From Rhizobium aethiopicum (GTDB lineage Bacteria > Pseudomonadota > Alphaproteobacteria > Rhizobiales > Rhizobiaceae), in NCBI RefSeq assembly GCF_900094625.1, contig NZ_FMAJ01000011.1, positions 1 to 64,000 on the forward strand: a DNA stretch of 64,000 bases, read 5' to 3'. This document shows, piece after piece, positions 42,704-52,235 of the stretch. Both the position numbers and the translations under genes were made by a program. A model generated the notes under the pieces. It was not told the origin of the DNA. It saw only the letters and a list, made by a program, of their open reading frames with translations, and searched no databases. Numbering within the stretch: the stretch's first letter is position 1; every line of letters starts with the position of its first letter.

Positions 42704-42988
42704 TCACTCTTCCAATCTGAATCTGGAATAGTCCAGCGATATCCTCTCTCGGGCCTGGCTCAAAATTTTCTTATAATCTTCCCGGAAAGGAGCAACCAAC
42801 TGCGATTCCAGGGAGGTCAAAACCCCCTGAAATACCGCCCATTCGCTTGGATGATGAAAACTCTCAGTACCTGGCGGGGCGTTATCGTCAGCAATCCAGC
42901 GGGACAGAAGCTCGAAAAGCACGATCGCTTCGGGGCTGGTTAGACTGACGGAGATTTCAGTGGGCTCTTCATAGGGTTTGTCATCCAT
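42704..42988 (-). CDS. Small acidic hypothetical protein
   Basis: A 94-residue, acidic, soluble protein. ISVSLTSPEAIVLFELLSRW and HPSEWAVFQGVLTSLESQLV look like a conserved small-domain family (SPEA-VLFELLSRW followed by SEWAVL and a helical tail) that I have seen only as hypothetical proteins, sometimes near toxin genes. No signal peptide, no catalytic motif. It stands alone between gene-poor stretches, so its role cannot be inferred from context. Confidence 0.6.
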   Translation of the reverse strand: MDDKPYEEPTEISVSLTSPEAIVLFELLSRWIADDNAPPGTESFHHPSEWAVFQGVLTSLESQLVAPFREDYKKILSQARERISLDYSRFRLEE

Positions 42989-43110
42989 GCACCAAAGCCT
43001 TCATCGCCAAGTGTCTCCGATCATCTGCGCAGTGATCATGCGCCGCTTTTTCGTGCCTTGGGTAGCGGGACGGCTGAGCGCGCGCGGGTCGATAGCTAGG
43101 TCCCGCCAGA

Positions 43111-43386
43111 TCAATTTTGTTCTTTGAGCGTTTCGATGAAGTCCGGCAGCGGGTGAATCGGGGGAGTTTTCGTCAAGAGCGGTTCAAGAGCCCCCGCGAT
43201 CTCCCGGCAATCATCAGCGGAAAGTGAGCGGAGGTTCGATGTGACCTTGTTGTAGGCGGCCGTTCCGCGGGAATTGATGGAGCGATTTATAATGAAGCGC
43301 TCAATTTGTCGGTCAGATCTCGTGACAAACAACGCGAGTGACCCTCCATCAGCGGCAGCGGCGCTGTCGGTAACCGATTCGAACAT
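43111..43386 (-). CDS. Hypothetical protein
   Basis: About 91 residues if started at MFESVTDSAAAADGGS; the in-frame ATG at 43440 would add 18 residues. The product has a short charged middle (FVTRSDRQIERFIINRSI) and a helical end (LSADDCREIAGALEPLL). No domain recognised. The 120 bases before it (42989-43110) hold nothing visible. Confidence 0.4.
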   Translation of the reverse strand: MFESVTDSAAAADGGSLALFVTRSDRQIERFIINRSINSRGTAAYNKVTSNLRSLSADDCREIAGALEPLLTKTPPIHPLPDFIETLKEQN

Positions 43387-43518
43387 GCAACCTCCATTCA
43401 GAACCCGCCCTGGCATCGCGAACACGGGTGGTGCCTGCATCTGACACTCGGAACCTTATTTCTCGCGAGCCGGGCCAAATTCATCTATGTTTGCCAGAAC
43501 CAAGCGGGAGATATCCCA

Positions 43519-43659
43519 ATGACATTGTATAACGTCCTAATGTTTCTTGGCCTTGTTGTCATGATCGGCGTCGTCGTAAAAGGCTTTTGGGGTGTCACTC
43601 GGCTAAAACCTCTCGAGCAGCACGACAGCCCGCAGAGCGACGCCGCCCCGCCGAACTGA
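43519..43659 (+). CDS. 46-residue single-pass membrane protein
   Basis: ATG 43519 has GGGAG eight bases upstream. The product MTLYNVLMFLGLVVMIGVVV begins with one hydrophobic helix followed by KGFWGVTRLKP and a hydrophilic tail ending SDAAPPN. It is too short for usual calling thresholds but has good ribosome-site spacing and a coherent topology (helix then charged tail). Function unknown. Confidence 0.5.
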   Translation: MTLYNVLMFLGLVVMIGVVVKGFWGVTRLKPLEQHDSPQSDAAPPN

Positions 43660-44111
43660 TCAGCAGTAAGTCCGCCAGATGGCATTTCCTGCAGCGTGAA
43701 GCTGGCAGTCCGTTGGGCGATTTATTTGATCCTCGAAAGCAGCAAAAGCGATAGCCGCAGCCTATCTTGGTGAATTCATTATGCCTTGCGCAGGCCTGTG
43801 GATGACATCTGTCGGCTTAGGCTATCTGCCGCTGTCAGGCTATCCGGCAAGCTCGTCCTCGATCGATTGCCATCCGCGAAGTGCCGCGAAGGTTACACCG
43901 GGTCAAATGTCATCACCAGCAGCGTGCGCTCAAAGCGCGCGGTGGCGATCGCACGGCCGGCAAATGAATTCTATGATCGGTTCACGGCGATCCCTCGGGC
44001 TAGACCCAAATCGTTCGGTGACCAGGACGCCGCAAGTTTTCGCGTCGCGCCCGTAACCCGGTTTCTCTTCGAACCAAGACAGCAAAGAGCGACCGTCGAC
44101 GCGGTCAAATC
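43660..44111. other. Gene-poor stretch beside gcd
   Basis: About 450 bases with no convincing gene. A + strand frame (43786-44142) runs into the gcd 3' end and has no ribosome site or recognisable domain. On the - strand a fragment ending RFERTLLVMTFDPV stops near 43900 and has an in-frame stop just upstream, so it may be the tail of a lost gene. I see no repeat or terminator. Confidence 0.4.
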
Positions 44112-46424
44112 TCAGTTGTTGAGGGAGAAGGCGAGCACATAGTCGCCGACGTCAGTCGAATTTGCTGCTCCGCCAACCGAGACCAGAACATATTGTTTGC
44201 CTGTCTTCGGAGAGACGTAGGTCATTGGCGTCGCACTCGATCCGACCGGCAGAGGATATTTCCAAAGCTCGTTGCCGTTCTCGGCGTCATAAGCGCGGAT
44301 GTAATAGTCCTGGAAGCCGGCGAAGAAGACGACGCCGCCCGCAGTCGCCGATGTGCCGGCATAGGTCGGCAAGCCCATCGACATGGGTAAATTCATCTTG
44401 ATCTTGAAAGGTCCGAGCTGTTCGGCAGTCCCGGCCGGCACCTGCCATGCGATTTTGCGTGTGTTCAGATCCAATGCCGTCACGGTGCCCCATGGCGGTT
44501 GCGTGCAGGGAATGCGCAGTCTCGACGTCCATTTCTCGGTCGTCATGCCATAAGGCGTGCCGCGCTGCGGGGCGGAGGGGCCGTGCGCGGTCGTGACAAG
44601 GGCGAAATCGACATAATCGGCTCGCGGAACGAGCGCGAAGATGCTGGGGACGCGAATATCGTTCATGAAGACGCGGTTGTTGGGCAGGTCGACCGAGACG
44701 CTTCCCCAGTTGAGGCCGCCCAGATTTCCCGGCTGCTGAATTGCAGGATGCGTGCCGATCGGAGTGAAATCGCCGTCGTAGCGCATCTTGCGAAAGGCGA
44801 TGCGGCAGGCCAGCTGATCGAACATCGTCAGGCCCCAGGCCCTCTGCTCCGTCAGGCGTTCCGCACCGATCGTCGGCATGCCGACGGAATAAGGCTGCGT
44901 CGGCGACAGTTTCTCCTCCGGCGCGCCTCCCGTCTGCGGCACCGGCTTTTCCTGAACTTCGGCGAGGGGAAGGCCCGTTTGCCGGTTGAGCAGGAACAGC
45001 TGCCCACGTTTGGTGGTCTGCAAGATGGCCGGCACGGTGGCGCCATTGCCGTCGGGCAGGTCGATCAGCACCGGTTGGGCGGGCAGATCATAGTCCCAGA
45101 TATCGTGATGCACGGTCTGGAACTTCCATCTCTCCCTGCCTGTCGTCACATCGAGCGCCACCAATGTCGCGTTGTACTGATCGGCGAAAGCCTGGCGATT
45201 GGCGCCGAAATAATCCGGCGTGGTATTGCCGAGCGGCGCATAGATGAGCCCGAGCTTGTCATCGAAGGCAGCTGTCGTCCACATATTGGGTGTGGCGCGG
45301 GTGTAGGTCTCGCCTTGCGGCGGAAGCTTGGTGATCGCAGGATTGCCGAGGTCCCATGCCCATTCGAGCTCGCCGGTCACCACATTGAAAGCGCGGATGA
45401 CGCCTGACGGCTCGCCGACCTCCTGATTGTCGGTGACCCAGCCTCCGATGACAATCAGGTTGCGGGCAATCAGCGGAGCCGATGTCTGGAAATAGTAGCC
45501 GGTCTTGATTTCACCCATGCCCTGAGAGAGCTGCACGGTGCCGTTGTCGCCGAAGCCGGTGCATGGCGCTCCGGTCTTGCTGTCGATCTCGAGGAGGCGG
45601 GCATCGATCGTCGTCTGTATCAGGCGCTCGTTGCAAAGGCCATCGGGCGACCGGCCTTCCTCCGGCATCTTGTAATAGCCGAGGCCGCGGCAGCGCTGCC
45701 AGTAGGGCGCCGAGGCCTTGGGATCGAAGGTCCATTGGGGTTTTCCGGTATCGGCATCAAGAGCTGCGATCACATCCGTCGGCGTGCAAGCGTAGACCGT
45801 ATCGCCGATCTGCAAAGGCGTGTTCTGATCGACGCCGTCGCCTCTTCCTGTGCGATATGTCCAGGCAAGATCGAGCTTGGCAACGTTGCCGCGATTGATC
45901 TGATCGAATGGGGAATAGCGATCTCCCGCCGTGCTGCGGCCATAGGATGTCCAGTCGGAGGGGGAGTTGTCGCCTTTGGCCGTCTTGTAGGCAGGAATGT
46001 CGCTGGAGGGGCGGATCACCTCATGCGGCGTAAAAGCAAGGCTGAAGCCTGCAGCAAACAGAATGGCGGCAAGCAGGGCGCCGCCATGGAAGAGCTTTCG
46101 ATTGGCGGTCGGCAAACGCGCTGGTGCAAAAAGACACGCAGATCCCGCCAGCGCGATCGGCGACATCAAGCGTGCGAAGAGCGCCCAGAAATTGGTGCCG
46201 GACTCCCATAATGCCCATGGAAGAGTTAAAACGGCGACGAGCAGGATGATGAGTGCGCCCAGTGGCTTCCGGCGCCACAGCAGAACTGCCGCTACGAGGT
46301 AGGCAAGTCCTGTGATTGCGTAATAGGGCGAGCCGCCGAGGCTGAGCAGCAAGGCGCCGCCTCCCATCAAGCCCAATCCGATAAAGCCAATAACGATACA
46401 GAACAGAGCGGCCAGAAATTTCAT
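44112..46424 (-). CDS. gcd: Membrane PQQ-dependent glucose dehydrogenase
   Basis: About 770 residues. ATG 46424 is chosen because GAGG lies five bases upstream; the ATG at 46439 has none. Residues 1-135 hold about five transmembrane helices (FLAALFCIVIGFIGLGLMGG, LIILLVAVLTLPWALW). The rest is an eight-bladed PQQ propeller: W-motif repeats, DWTSYGRSTAGDRYSPFDQI, TVHHDIWDYDLPAQP and LNWGSVSVDL. It oxidises glucose to gluconate in the periplasm, passing electrons to ubiquinone, a trait linked to phosphate solubilising. No PQQ synthesis genes are in the window. The stop lies at the edge of a gene-poor stretch. Confidence 0.93.
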   Translation of the reverse strand: MKFLAALFCIVIGFIGLGLMGGGALLLSLGGSPYYAITGLAYLVAAVLLWRRKPLGALIILLVAVLTLPWALWESGTNFWALFARLMSPIALAGSACLFAPARLPTANRKLFHGGALLAAILFAAGFSLAFTPHEVIRPSSDIPAYKTAKGDNSPSDWTSYGRSTAGDRYSPFDQINRGNVAKLDLAWTYRTGRGDGVDQNTPLQIGDTVYACTPTDVIAALDADTGKPQWTFDPKASAPYWQRCRGLGYYKMPEEGRSPDGLCNERLIQTTIDARLLEIDSKTGAPCTGFGDNGTVQLSQGMGEIKTGYYFQTSAPLIARNLIVIGGWVTDNQEVGEPSGVIRAFNVVTGELEWAWDLGNPAITKLPPQGETYTRATPNMWTTAAFDDKLGLIYAPLGNTTPDYFGANRQAFADQYNATLVALDVTTGRERWKFQTVHHDIWDYDLPAQPVLIDLPDGNGATVPAILQTTKRGQLFLLNRQTGLPLAEVQEKPVPQTGGAPEEKLSPTQPYSVGMPTIGAERLTEQRAWGLTMFDQLACRIAFRKMRYDGDFTPIGTHPAIQQPGNLGGLNWGSVSVDLPNNRVFMNDIRVPSIFALVPRADYVDFALVTTAHGPSAPQRGTPYGMTTEKWTSRLRIPCTQPPWGTVTALDLNTRKIAWQVPAGTAEQLGPFKIKMNLPMSMGLPTYAGTSATAGGVVFFAGFQDYYIRAYDAENGNELWKYPLPVGSSATPMTYVSPKTGKQYVLVSVGGAANSTDVGDYVLAFSLNN

Positions 46425-46590
46425 CGTCTCCTCATCCAATTCGTACCCGAAGAGAAGTACTCCCCTCGAATCTTTCCCGATGTAGCTGTGGTCACTGACA
46501 CGCGTCCCTGAGCCGGCAATGATGCTTGAGATGGTTTGCGGCGAGAGCTTGCGATTTCAAATTGCGTCAAAACTTCTGAAAGGGGCACAG

Positions 46591-47700
46591 ATGGTTCTCA
46601 GCGAAAAACTTGATCTGGCGAAGGGGCGGCCGACAGGCTTCGATTACATGCGATTGCTGTTGGCCTTCTCGGTGCTTTGGATTCATACGGCTCGCGTCAC
46701 CTATGGCGATGATCTGTTTTTGTGGGAAACGCCCCTGCGTCCTTTTATCAAGTCGGTGCTGCCCATGTTCTTTGCCCTGAGCGGGTTCCTGGTTGCCGGC
46801 AGTCTCGCGCGATCGAGGACGTTGATCTCTTTTCTTGGCAATCGGTTTATCCGGATTTACCCCGCTCTCGCAGTGGAAGTGTTGCTCGCTGCTTTTATAC
46901 TTGGAGCGATCTATACCGAGTATGACCTCAGTAACTACTTCACCGACCCTCAGTTTTTTACATATCTGCTCAATGTCACCGGGCACATTCACTTTAATCT
47001 GCCGGGGGTGTTCCTGAACAATCCTGATGCCGCGATGGTGAACGGGCAGCTCTGGACCGTGCCCTTCGAACTTGAATGCTACGTTGCGATCGCCGTCCTT
47101 TTCCTGCTCGGCGTGGTCAGGCGGCGCGTGCTCGCGCTCGTCGCAACGACGGCGCTGATTGTGGGTTTCGGGCTCGCACGATATTGGAAACATGAAAGCA
47201 ACTGGGCATCCATGCCAACGACCGCGTCGGGGAATCTGTTGATCGGCGCCTTCCTCGTGGGCGTTACCATCTATCTCTACAAGGACAAGATTCTGTGGGA
47301 TTTCCGGATTTTCATCGCTTCTGTGGCCGTGATATTGTGGGCTTACTGGTTCAGCTCTTTTGGCGACTTCATTGCCATTCCGGCTATTGGATATGTAACG
47401 GTCTTTCTCGGCCTCACCTCGCCCCGCAAACTCGGAATGCTTCAGGGGGCCGACTACTCCTACGGCGTATTCCTCTACGGCTATCCGATCCAGCAGGCCT
47501 TCGTCGCACTCGGACCCTGGGCGCATAACTGGTGGCTGAATGGGATCGTCTGCAGCGTCATTGTCACTTGTTTTGCCGCCTTCTCGTGGCGATTCATCGA
47601 AAAGCCGGCCTTGGAATTGAGGAAACAGGTGACCTGGCTCGAGAACCTCTACCTGCAGCGCGGCACAAGAGGGGAATTGGCGGGGGCGGCTTCGAAATAG
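46591..47700 (+). CDS. Acyltransferase family 3, ExoZ/OafA-like
   Basis: About 369 residues started at ATG 46591 with GAAAGG upstream; an in-frame ATG at 46519 lacks such a site. DYMRLLLAFSVLWIHTARV and PMFFALSGFLVAGSLARS are the acyltransferase-3 signature (conserved His in helix 1, R-x10-H type layout), with about ten transmembrane helices. These enzymes put acetyl or other acyl groups on surface sugars. It heads the polysaccharide region, facing a glycosyltransferase gene tail to tail, so it probably decorates that polymer. Confidence 0.85.
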   Translation: MVLSEKLDLAKGRPTGFDYMRLLLAFSVLWIHTARVTYGDDLFLWETPLRPFIKSVLPMFFALSGFLVAGSLARSRTLISFLGNRFIRIYPALAVEVLLAAFILGAIYTEYDLSNYFTDPQFFTYLLNVTGHIHFNLPGVFLNNPDAAMVNGQLWTVPFELECYVAIAVLFLLGVVRRRVLALVATTALIVGFGLARYWKHESNWASMPTTASGNLLIGAFLVGVTIYLYKDKILWDFRIFIASVAVILWAYWFSSFGDFIAIPAIGYVTVFLGLTSPRKLGMLQGADYSYGVFLYGYPIQQAFVALGPWAHNWWLNGIVCSVIVTCFAAFSWRFIEKPALELRKQVTWLENLYLQRGTRGELAGAASK

Positions 47701-47713
47701 GTTTGTCGATCGG

Positions 47714-47749
47714 CCGGGGGCGCTAAGGCTGTTTAGACTTCGCCCCCGG
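47714..47749. terminator. Inverted repeat between convergent genes
   Basis: CCGGGGGCG and CGCCCCCGG form a perfect nine-pair GC stem with an 18-base loop between the stops of the acyltransferase gene (47700) and the glycosyltransferase gene (47733), overlapping the latter end. It has no T-run, so it may slow transcription from both sides without being a classic terminator. Confidence 0.5.
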
Positions 47750-48755
47750 AGATATTTCGCCAGTATTTCCAACCTTCACCCTGAATGAGCCCGCGGTCGG
47801 ACAAGTCCTTCCAACTCGTGTAAGTGCCCGTATCGTCACAGACGAAGTCACCCATGTCCTTGTCGGAGGAGTAAACGGTATATTCTTCCGTGTGCTGAGA
47901 ACGGTGCGCGGCATCGGCGACCTTGTGCACGAAGGTCGAGAGGAATTTGAAGTGGAGAAGGGCGCCGGATATGCCGAGCGCGCCGCGCATGTCGCCGAGA
48001 TTCAGGGAAAGCGGCCAGACCTGGTGCGATGATTTGAGAAACAGCCGTTCACCCGTCACATATATGAGAGGGATCTTGTTGAGCGCCGGTCCGTCCCAGA
48101 GGCGATCGCGAAAATAGATGCGCCCGCGAACGCCGCCTTTGATCCATGTCGTCCAGTTGCGTTCGTCGAAATGTGCGACATAGCCGGATCGATCGAAAAG
48201 ATTGCAGACTTCGAGCGGATTGCGGCCGGGTTCGCATATGTTGTCGAGAACGGGACGCGGGCTGTACATGTCGATCATCACCGAGCGGAGCGAATGGCCG
48301 CCGGTGGATTCAATATAGGCTGTCAGTTGATCGATCGGGCGGGTGTCGCAATGCGGATAGACCAGGAACTCGTCTGCATCGACATAAAGCACCCATTTCT
48401 CCCGACAATGCCGATTGATCACCTCATTGACCCAGTCGTTTCCGAATCTTGCCGCCTTGTAGGAGCCATGGGCCGTCAGAAGCGAGACATCATCGAAGCT
48501 GGACAGCAATTCAGCCGTTCCGTCCGTCGAGCCGTTGTCGATGCAGATGAAGTGTTCGAATCCGAGATCACGATAATATTGCAGGAAAAATGCCAGCCGA
48601 TGGCCCTCGTCACGGATGACTGAGATGACAACGTGACGCGCCTGTTTGAGTCCGCTGCGCAGCAGGTCGTAGCGAAGCTGCCGAGCCTTGAGCGAACGGC
48701 GCAGGCGGGCTTTTGCGTAATGCGAGGCACTGGCGACGGAAGCGCGATAACTCAT
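47733..48755 (-). CDS. Glycosyltransferase family 2
   Basis: A 340-residue cytoplasmic glycosyltransferase. HVVISVIRDEGHRLAFFLQYYRDLG and FICIDNGSTDGT open a GT-A fold of the Glyco_tranf_2_4 type, and VLYVDADEFLVYP holds the metal-binding DxD. No transmembrane segment. Its ATG overlaps the stop of the 63-codon gene upstream (ATGA). It is the last gene of a three-gene - strand set with the GT8 gene, probably adding one sugar of the repeat unit. Confidence 0.85.
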   Translation of the reverse strand: MSYRASVASASHYAKARLRRSLKARQLRYDLLRSGLKQARHVVISVIRDEGHRLAFFLQYYRDLGFEHFICIDNGSTDGTAELLSSFDDVSLLTAHGSYKAARFGNDWVNEVINRHCREKWVLYVDADEFLVYPHCDTRPIDQLTAYIESTGGHSLRSVMIDMYSPRPVLDNICEPGRNPLEVCNLFDRSGYVAHFDERNWTTWIKGGVRGRIYFRDRLWDGPALNKIPLIYVTGERLFLKSSHQVWPLSLNLGDMRGALGISGALLHFKFLSTFVHKVADAAHRSQHTEEYTVYSSDKDMGDFVCDDTGTYTSWKDLSDRGLIQGEGWKYWRNISGGEV

Positions 48756-48943
48756 ATTCCATCCTGCGTATTGTCCATTCCCGGAATGGTTAGGCTTGCT
48801 TCAAGAAGTTCAACGGACGGACCGCGGAGCGACACCGGCTGGCGGCCAGCGACCGCGCGGGGAGCGAGGATATAGTCTTTCGGGCCGATCAGGCGGAGTC
48901 CCATAACGCGGATCTTCATGTGGTGTCGGACCTGCGTCATCAT
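48752..48943 (-). CDS. Coupled 63-residue hypothetical protein
   Basis: This short gene overlaps both neighbours by ATGA: its stop overlaps the GT2 start and its ATG overlaps the GT8 stop. Such paired overlap is hard to explain if it is not translated. The product is basic with a central IRVMGLRLIGPKDYILAPRA and has no signal peptide or membrane helix. No family recognised. It could be a small regulator or partner of the two glycosyltransferases, or the start of a longer gene cut by deletion. Confidence 0.6.
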   Translation of the reverse strand: MMTQVRHHMKIRVMGLRLIGPKDYILAPRAVAGRQPVSLRGPSVELLEASLTIPGMDNTQDGI

Positions 48944-49851
48944 ACGGCGTAATCGCCAACCAGCAGGCTCTGAACCCGCGGGTGAGGGCCGTTCCTCTCT
49001 ATCGCGTGTTCGATGCGTGCCCGTATCGACCGATATTTATAGAGTGTCTTCCGGTCGAAGCTTATTCCGCGATAGAGCGCGTTGTAGATCGGATGCGCCT
49101 TGCGCAGATCGACGTAGACCTGGCTTTCCCGATCGGTCCATGGAAAGAAGGTTCCATGCCATGGCTTCGGATGCGCCATATAGTGGACGATCGCCAGTGA
49201 CGACATGTTCACCAGATGCAGAAACTGCTTGGGAAAGTTCCAGCGGTTGGACACGAGGATGAGCGACGAACCACAAACATAGTTCAATGCGCCCTGATCA
49301 TGTTTGCCCTCGCAAGCTTCGGGATTTCTGGCAAAAAGCTCGAGCGCCTCCTGCCCGATCCAGCCGTTGCGATGGAATTTCAGGACACCTGCATTGAAGT
49401 AGTGGTTGTCCTTTCCAGTGTTGAGGAAGTCCTGGATTGCCGTGTAATCGCGGGCGGCGAAAAACCGGCCCTCTGGCACGATGGCGTTTTCGAGTTTGCC
49501 GAGATCGCTGACGATCTGGGTGTCGCCGTCGAGATAGATGATCTGGCTGTAATGGGCGGGCAGGATCTCGCAAAGGACCAGTTTGGCCATCGTGCTGACG
49601 CTGATTCGCCCCCGAAAATGCGAACCGTCGAGTTTGCCGAGCGAGTCCTGCAGTGCGTCGGTCGCATCGGCCAATTGGACTCCGCTCGCAGCGAGCAGAG
49701 CTTTCAACTCATTGAAATTATCGAGACGTTCAGACATGAGCACGCAAACATCGGTTGCGGGGCTTGCGGATTTGCGAGCCTGAAGCGCGGAAAGGATCGT
49801 TGGAAATGAATATTCGACATCCGTGACGTACACAACGCACTGATTGTTCAT
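48940..49851 (-). CDS. Glycosyltransferase family 8
   Basis: A 303-residue GT8. IIYLDGDTQIVSDL holds the DxD metal site, HYFNAGVLKFHR and HDQGALNYV are typical GT8 motifs, and HYMAHPKPWHG is the C-terminal His motif. GT8 enzymes are retaining and use UDP-Glc or UDP-Gal. It leads the three-gene - strand set; its promoter should lie in the 308-base gap before 50160. Confidence 0.88.
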   Translation of the reverse strand: MNNQCVVYVTDVEYSFPTILSALQARKSASPATDVCVLMSERLDNFNELKALLAASGVQLADATDALQDSLGKLDGSHFRGRISVSTMAKLVLCEILPAHYSQIIYLDGDTQIVSDLGKLENAIVPEGRFFAARDYTAIQDFLNTGKDNHYFNAGVLKFHRNGWIGQEALELFARNPEACEGKHDQGALNYVCGSSLILVSNRWNFPKQFLHLVNMSSLAIVHYMAHPKPWHGTFFPWTDRESQVYVDLRKAHPIYNALYRGISFDRKTLYKYRSIRARIEHAIERNGPHPRVQSLLVGDYAV

Positions 49852-50159
49852 GTCATCACCCTTGAGGTTGTCTTCAAAGCGAGTGAATGGCTGCTCTCTG
49901 CAGGGTCGAGGGAACAGTTGTTGATTGACCCGGCAGACCTGTCGTATGACAGTCCGGTCCTGTATAGATTGCGGATCGCCGGACCGATCGTTTGTTGAAA
50001 CGGCATCCGGGCTCCGGCGGTTTTGGTGTGTTCCATTGTTGAGACGCTCATCATGAAGAATGACGTGCCTGTCACAGGGCTGTGTTTCGACATCGTGAAC
50101 CGCGGCAGGACGATCGGTGCCGGGACACTTATCGAAATGCAGAGGGAAGGAAGATCGTC
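49852..50159. other. Gap between divergent genes, likely control region
   Basis: 308 bases between the divergent GT8 gene and the small membrane protein gene. No gene is seen. CTGTC-GTAT-GACAG at 49939-49952 is a perfect five-base-arm inverted repeat that might be an operator. No convincing -35/-10 pair was found by eye. Confidence 0.4.
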
Positions 50160-50459
50160 ATGCTGATCACCACCTTGGTGGCGGCCGTGATTTCGATAGC
50201 CGCCGGCGTTTCGATCCGCGCCTGGGCCTTCGCGATTTTCGCAATCCTGGTGGCAATCGGCTTCGGCAGCGTGGCCTTTGCCGACGGGGCTTCGCTGATC
50301 GAGGCGACCGTTTCCGGCATCGCGTTCCTCGTGCTCATGGAGATCGGCTATCTGGCAGGGGTGTTCCTGTCGGGTTTCGCGCGGCGCAGCGCCAGGATGC
50401 GGCAAAACAATTCCGCCGCCGATAGCGTCGCAGCCCCCAGCGAGCGCCGGCAGGGCTGA
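50160..50459 (+). CDS. Small membrane protein
   Basis: 99 residues started at ATG 50160, with AGGGAAGG upstream; a longer frame to 50082 lacks a site. Three hydrophobic segments (TLVAAVISIAAGVSI, WAFAIFAILVAIGFG, GIAFLVLMEIGYLAGVF) suggest two or three membrane helices, then a charged tail (GFARRSARMRQ). No family recognised, though similar small proteins accompany rhizobial exo genes. It lies alone on the + strand between - strand polysaccharide genes; 50460-50644 holds nothing visible. Confidence 0.65.
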   Translation: MLITTLVAAVISIAAGVSIRAWAFAIFAILVAIGFGSVAFADGASLIEATVSGIAFLVLMEIGYLAGVFLSGFARRSARMRQNNSAADSVAAPSERRQG

Positions 50460-50644
50460 CGCCGATACGGGATCGGGCGCTCGTCCTTCGCAGGAGCGGA
50501 GTGCAGAGCCGCGTTCCCCCGCCTTTTTAACACCAGCATTTCCTACCGGATCCGACGCGGACGGTTGACTGCGAAGCGCGCCGGGCAGGCGCGTGATCGC
50601 AGCGGAGCGCTGTCCTTGGCCTTGAACGAAATTCGCGGCTGAGC

Positions 50645-52114
50645 TCATCGGGTTGCAAACACCGGCGATCTCCTGAGAGATGCTGATGCCTCCGGGGGAT
50701 GCCGGATTGCGAGCGGTCGGGGCGCCCGAAGCCGCCAGGTACAGGGTTCGGCCAGGCAGCCCGCAGCCAAACCCGCCGTGGTGCTGAACAGCAGGCCGAG
50801 ATCGGTGCCGCTTCCTGAAATCGCCGCAGAGGCGATCTGCGATATCGATGCCATAATGGCGGCGTTTCCGATTGCATGCGTCTCCCGATCACCCGAGACG
50901 TGCCGACCTGAGGCTCTGACAAGGCTGTACAGGAAGGCGACGAAGAGAAGCGTGCCGGTCAATCCGACGTTGGACAGCAATGCGGCGATGAAACTCGAAG
51001 CTCGAACCGTACCGAGCCCGGCGCCGAAGGTTGAGGTATCGACGAATGCGATCAATGCCAGCGTGTTCCAGGCGGTGCGCTCTTCGCCGGATTGCGATTG
51101 GAGCTTGTCCGATAGGGTGGTGTTGACGAGGCTGGCGATGGAATCCCACGCATCGGGGGCAAGGCTGAGAGCGACGATGGCACAAGGGATCAGGAAGAGG
51201 GTTATCGCCAGAAAAGTCACGTGGGAGGTCTTAGCCGAGCCTGCGATCAGGCGTTTGAAGCAGAACAGTACGAACATGCAGACGACGAAGAGCCCGGCGA
51301 TATAGGCGGTTGTCGACGTGCAGAGCAGGATCGTCGGGCCGATAAAAAGCGTCGCCATGCCGGCCATGCGGCTTCGAACACGCTCCAGCCAGAGCAGAAG
51401 AGTGAAGGAAAAATACGCCAATGCGACTGTCCCATATATGCTTGCTTCGGGAAAGGCGCCGACGATGCGTTTAAAACCGCTGATCGTCTCGGCCGTATGC
51501 ATGGTGTAATTCGCGTTTCTGATGACATCGAGCAGGTAGGACTGGCCGGTCAGGAACGTTCCGATATCAAGCAGGGCGAGGGCAAAACATGCGATTGACG
51601 CGACGATCAACTGTTGTGCGATGAAACGCTGATACCCGAGTCTGGCAAGTCCGGCGACCACGGCAAAGCAGGCGAGGTCGCCGAGCAGATAGACAGACTG
51701 GCTAAGATTGGACGAGCCTGGCGACAGGGGAGCGGCGACAGTCGACATCATGCCTGTCGCATCTCTCGCAGAGGAGTAGACGAGGGTCGCGCCCGCAAAA
51801 ATGCGCGGCAGGAAAAAGGACGATACTACGGAAAACAGGACATAGGCGGCAAACCAGAAGCCGGGACCCGGATAGGCGATGCTCGCCAGCGCCGCTTGCG
51901 TCTGGACTGGACGCAGTAGGGTGGCGGCGACGATAAACAGCAGCAAAAGATGGCTTGGCTGGATACTGCTGCCGCCGAGCGCGGGCAATTGGAGAGCCGC
52001 CGCGGCTCCTAGCAGCGTTAAGAGGCAAAGGGTCGTGACTGCGAAACGCGCGCCGTTGACCATGGCGAGCAGGCCAAGCAGGAGAACGATGAAACCGAGC
52101 GGCTCTATCGACAT
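50645..52114 (-). CDS. Polysaccharide polymerase, Wzy-like (O-antigen ligase fold)
   Basis: About 489 residues with about 11-12 transmembrane helices. ATG 52114 is chosen (AGGA eight bases upstream), well inside a longer frame. The large loop contains FKRIVGAFPEASIYG and the end of the protein has FGAGLGTVRASSF, the kind of motif seen in Wzy polymerases and O-antigen ligases. It should join repeat units in the periplasm. It lies 121 bases downstream of the ExoF-like gene (52115-52235). Confidence 0.75.
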   Translation of the reverse strand: MSIEPLGFIVLLLGLLAMVNGARFAVTTLCLLTLLGAAAALQLPALGGSSIQPSHLLLLFIVAATLLRPVQTQAALASIAYPGPGFWFAAYVLFSVVSSFFLPRIFAGATLVYSSARDATGMMSTVAAPLSPGSSNLSQSVYLLGDLACFAVVAGLARLGYQRFIAQQLIVASIACFALALLDIGTFLTGQSYLLDVIRNANYTMHTAETISGFKRIVGAFPEASIYGTVALAYFSFTLLLWLERVRSRMAGMATLFIGPTILLCTSTTAYIAGLFVVCMFVLFCFKRLIAGSAKTSHVTFLAITLFLIPCAIVALSLAPDAWDSIASLVNTTLSDKLQSQSGEERTAWNTLALIAFVDTSTFGAGLGTVRASSFIAALLSNVGLTGTLLFVAFLYSLVRASGRHVSGDRETHAIGNAAIMASISQIASAAISGSGTDLGLLFSTTAGLAAGCLAEPCTWRLRAPRPLAIRHPPEASASLRRSPVFATR

Positions 52115-52235
52115 GCGTCCAATCCTGACATGGGCAAACAGCTGGAATAACGATTTGGCAGAACCCGGGCATCCCGAAGCAGATATGATAGGCGAGGCGA
52201 AAGCCGCCAGCTGTCGTCGTTGATCATCAAGCCTC

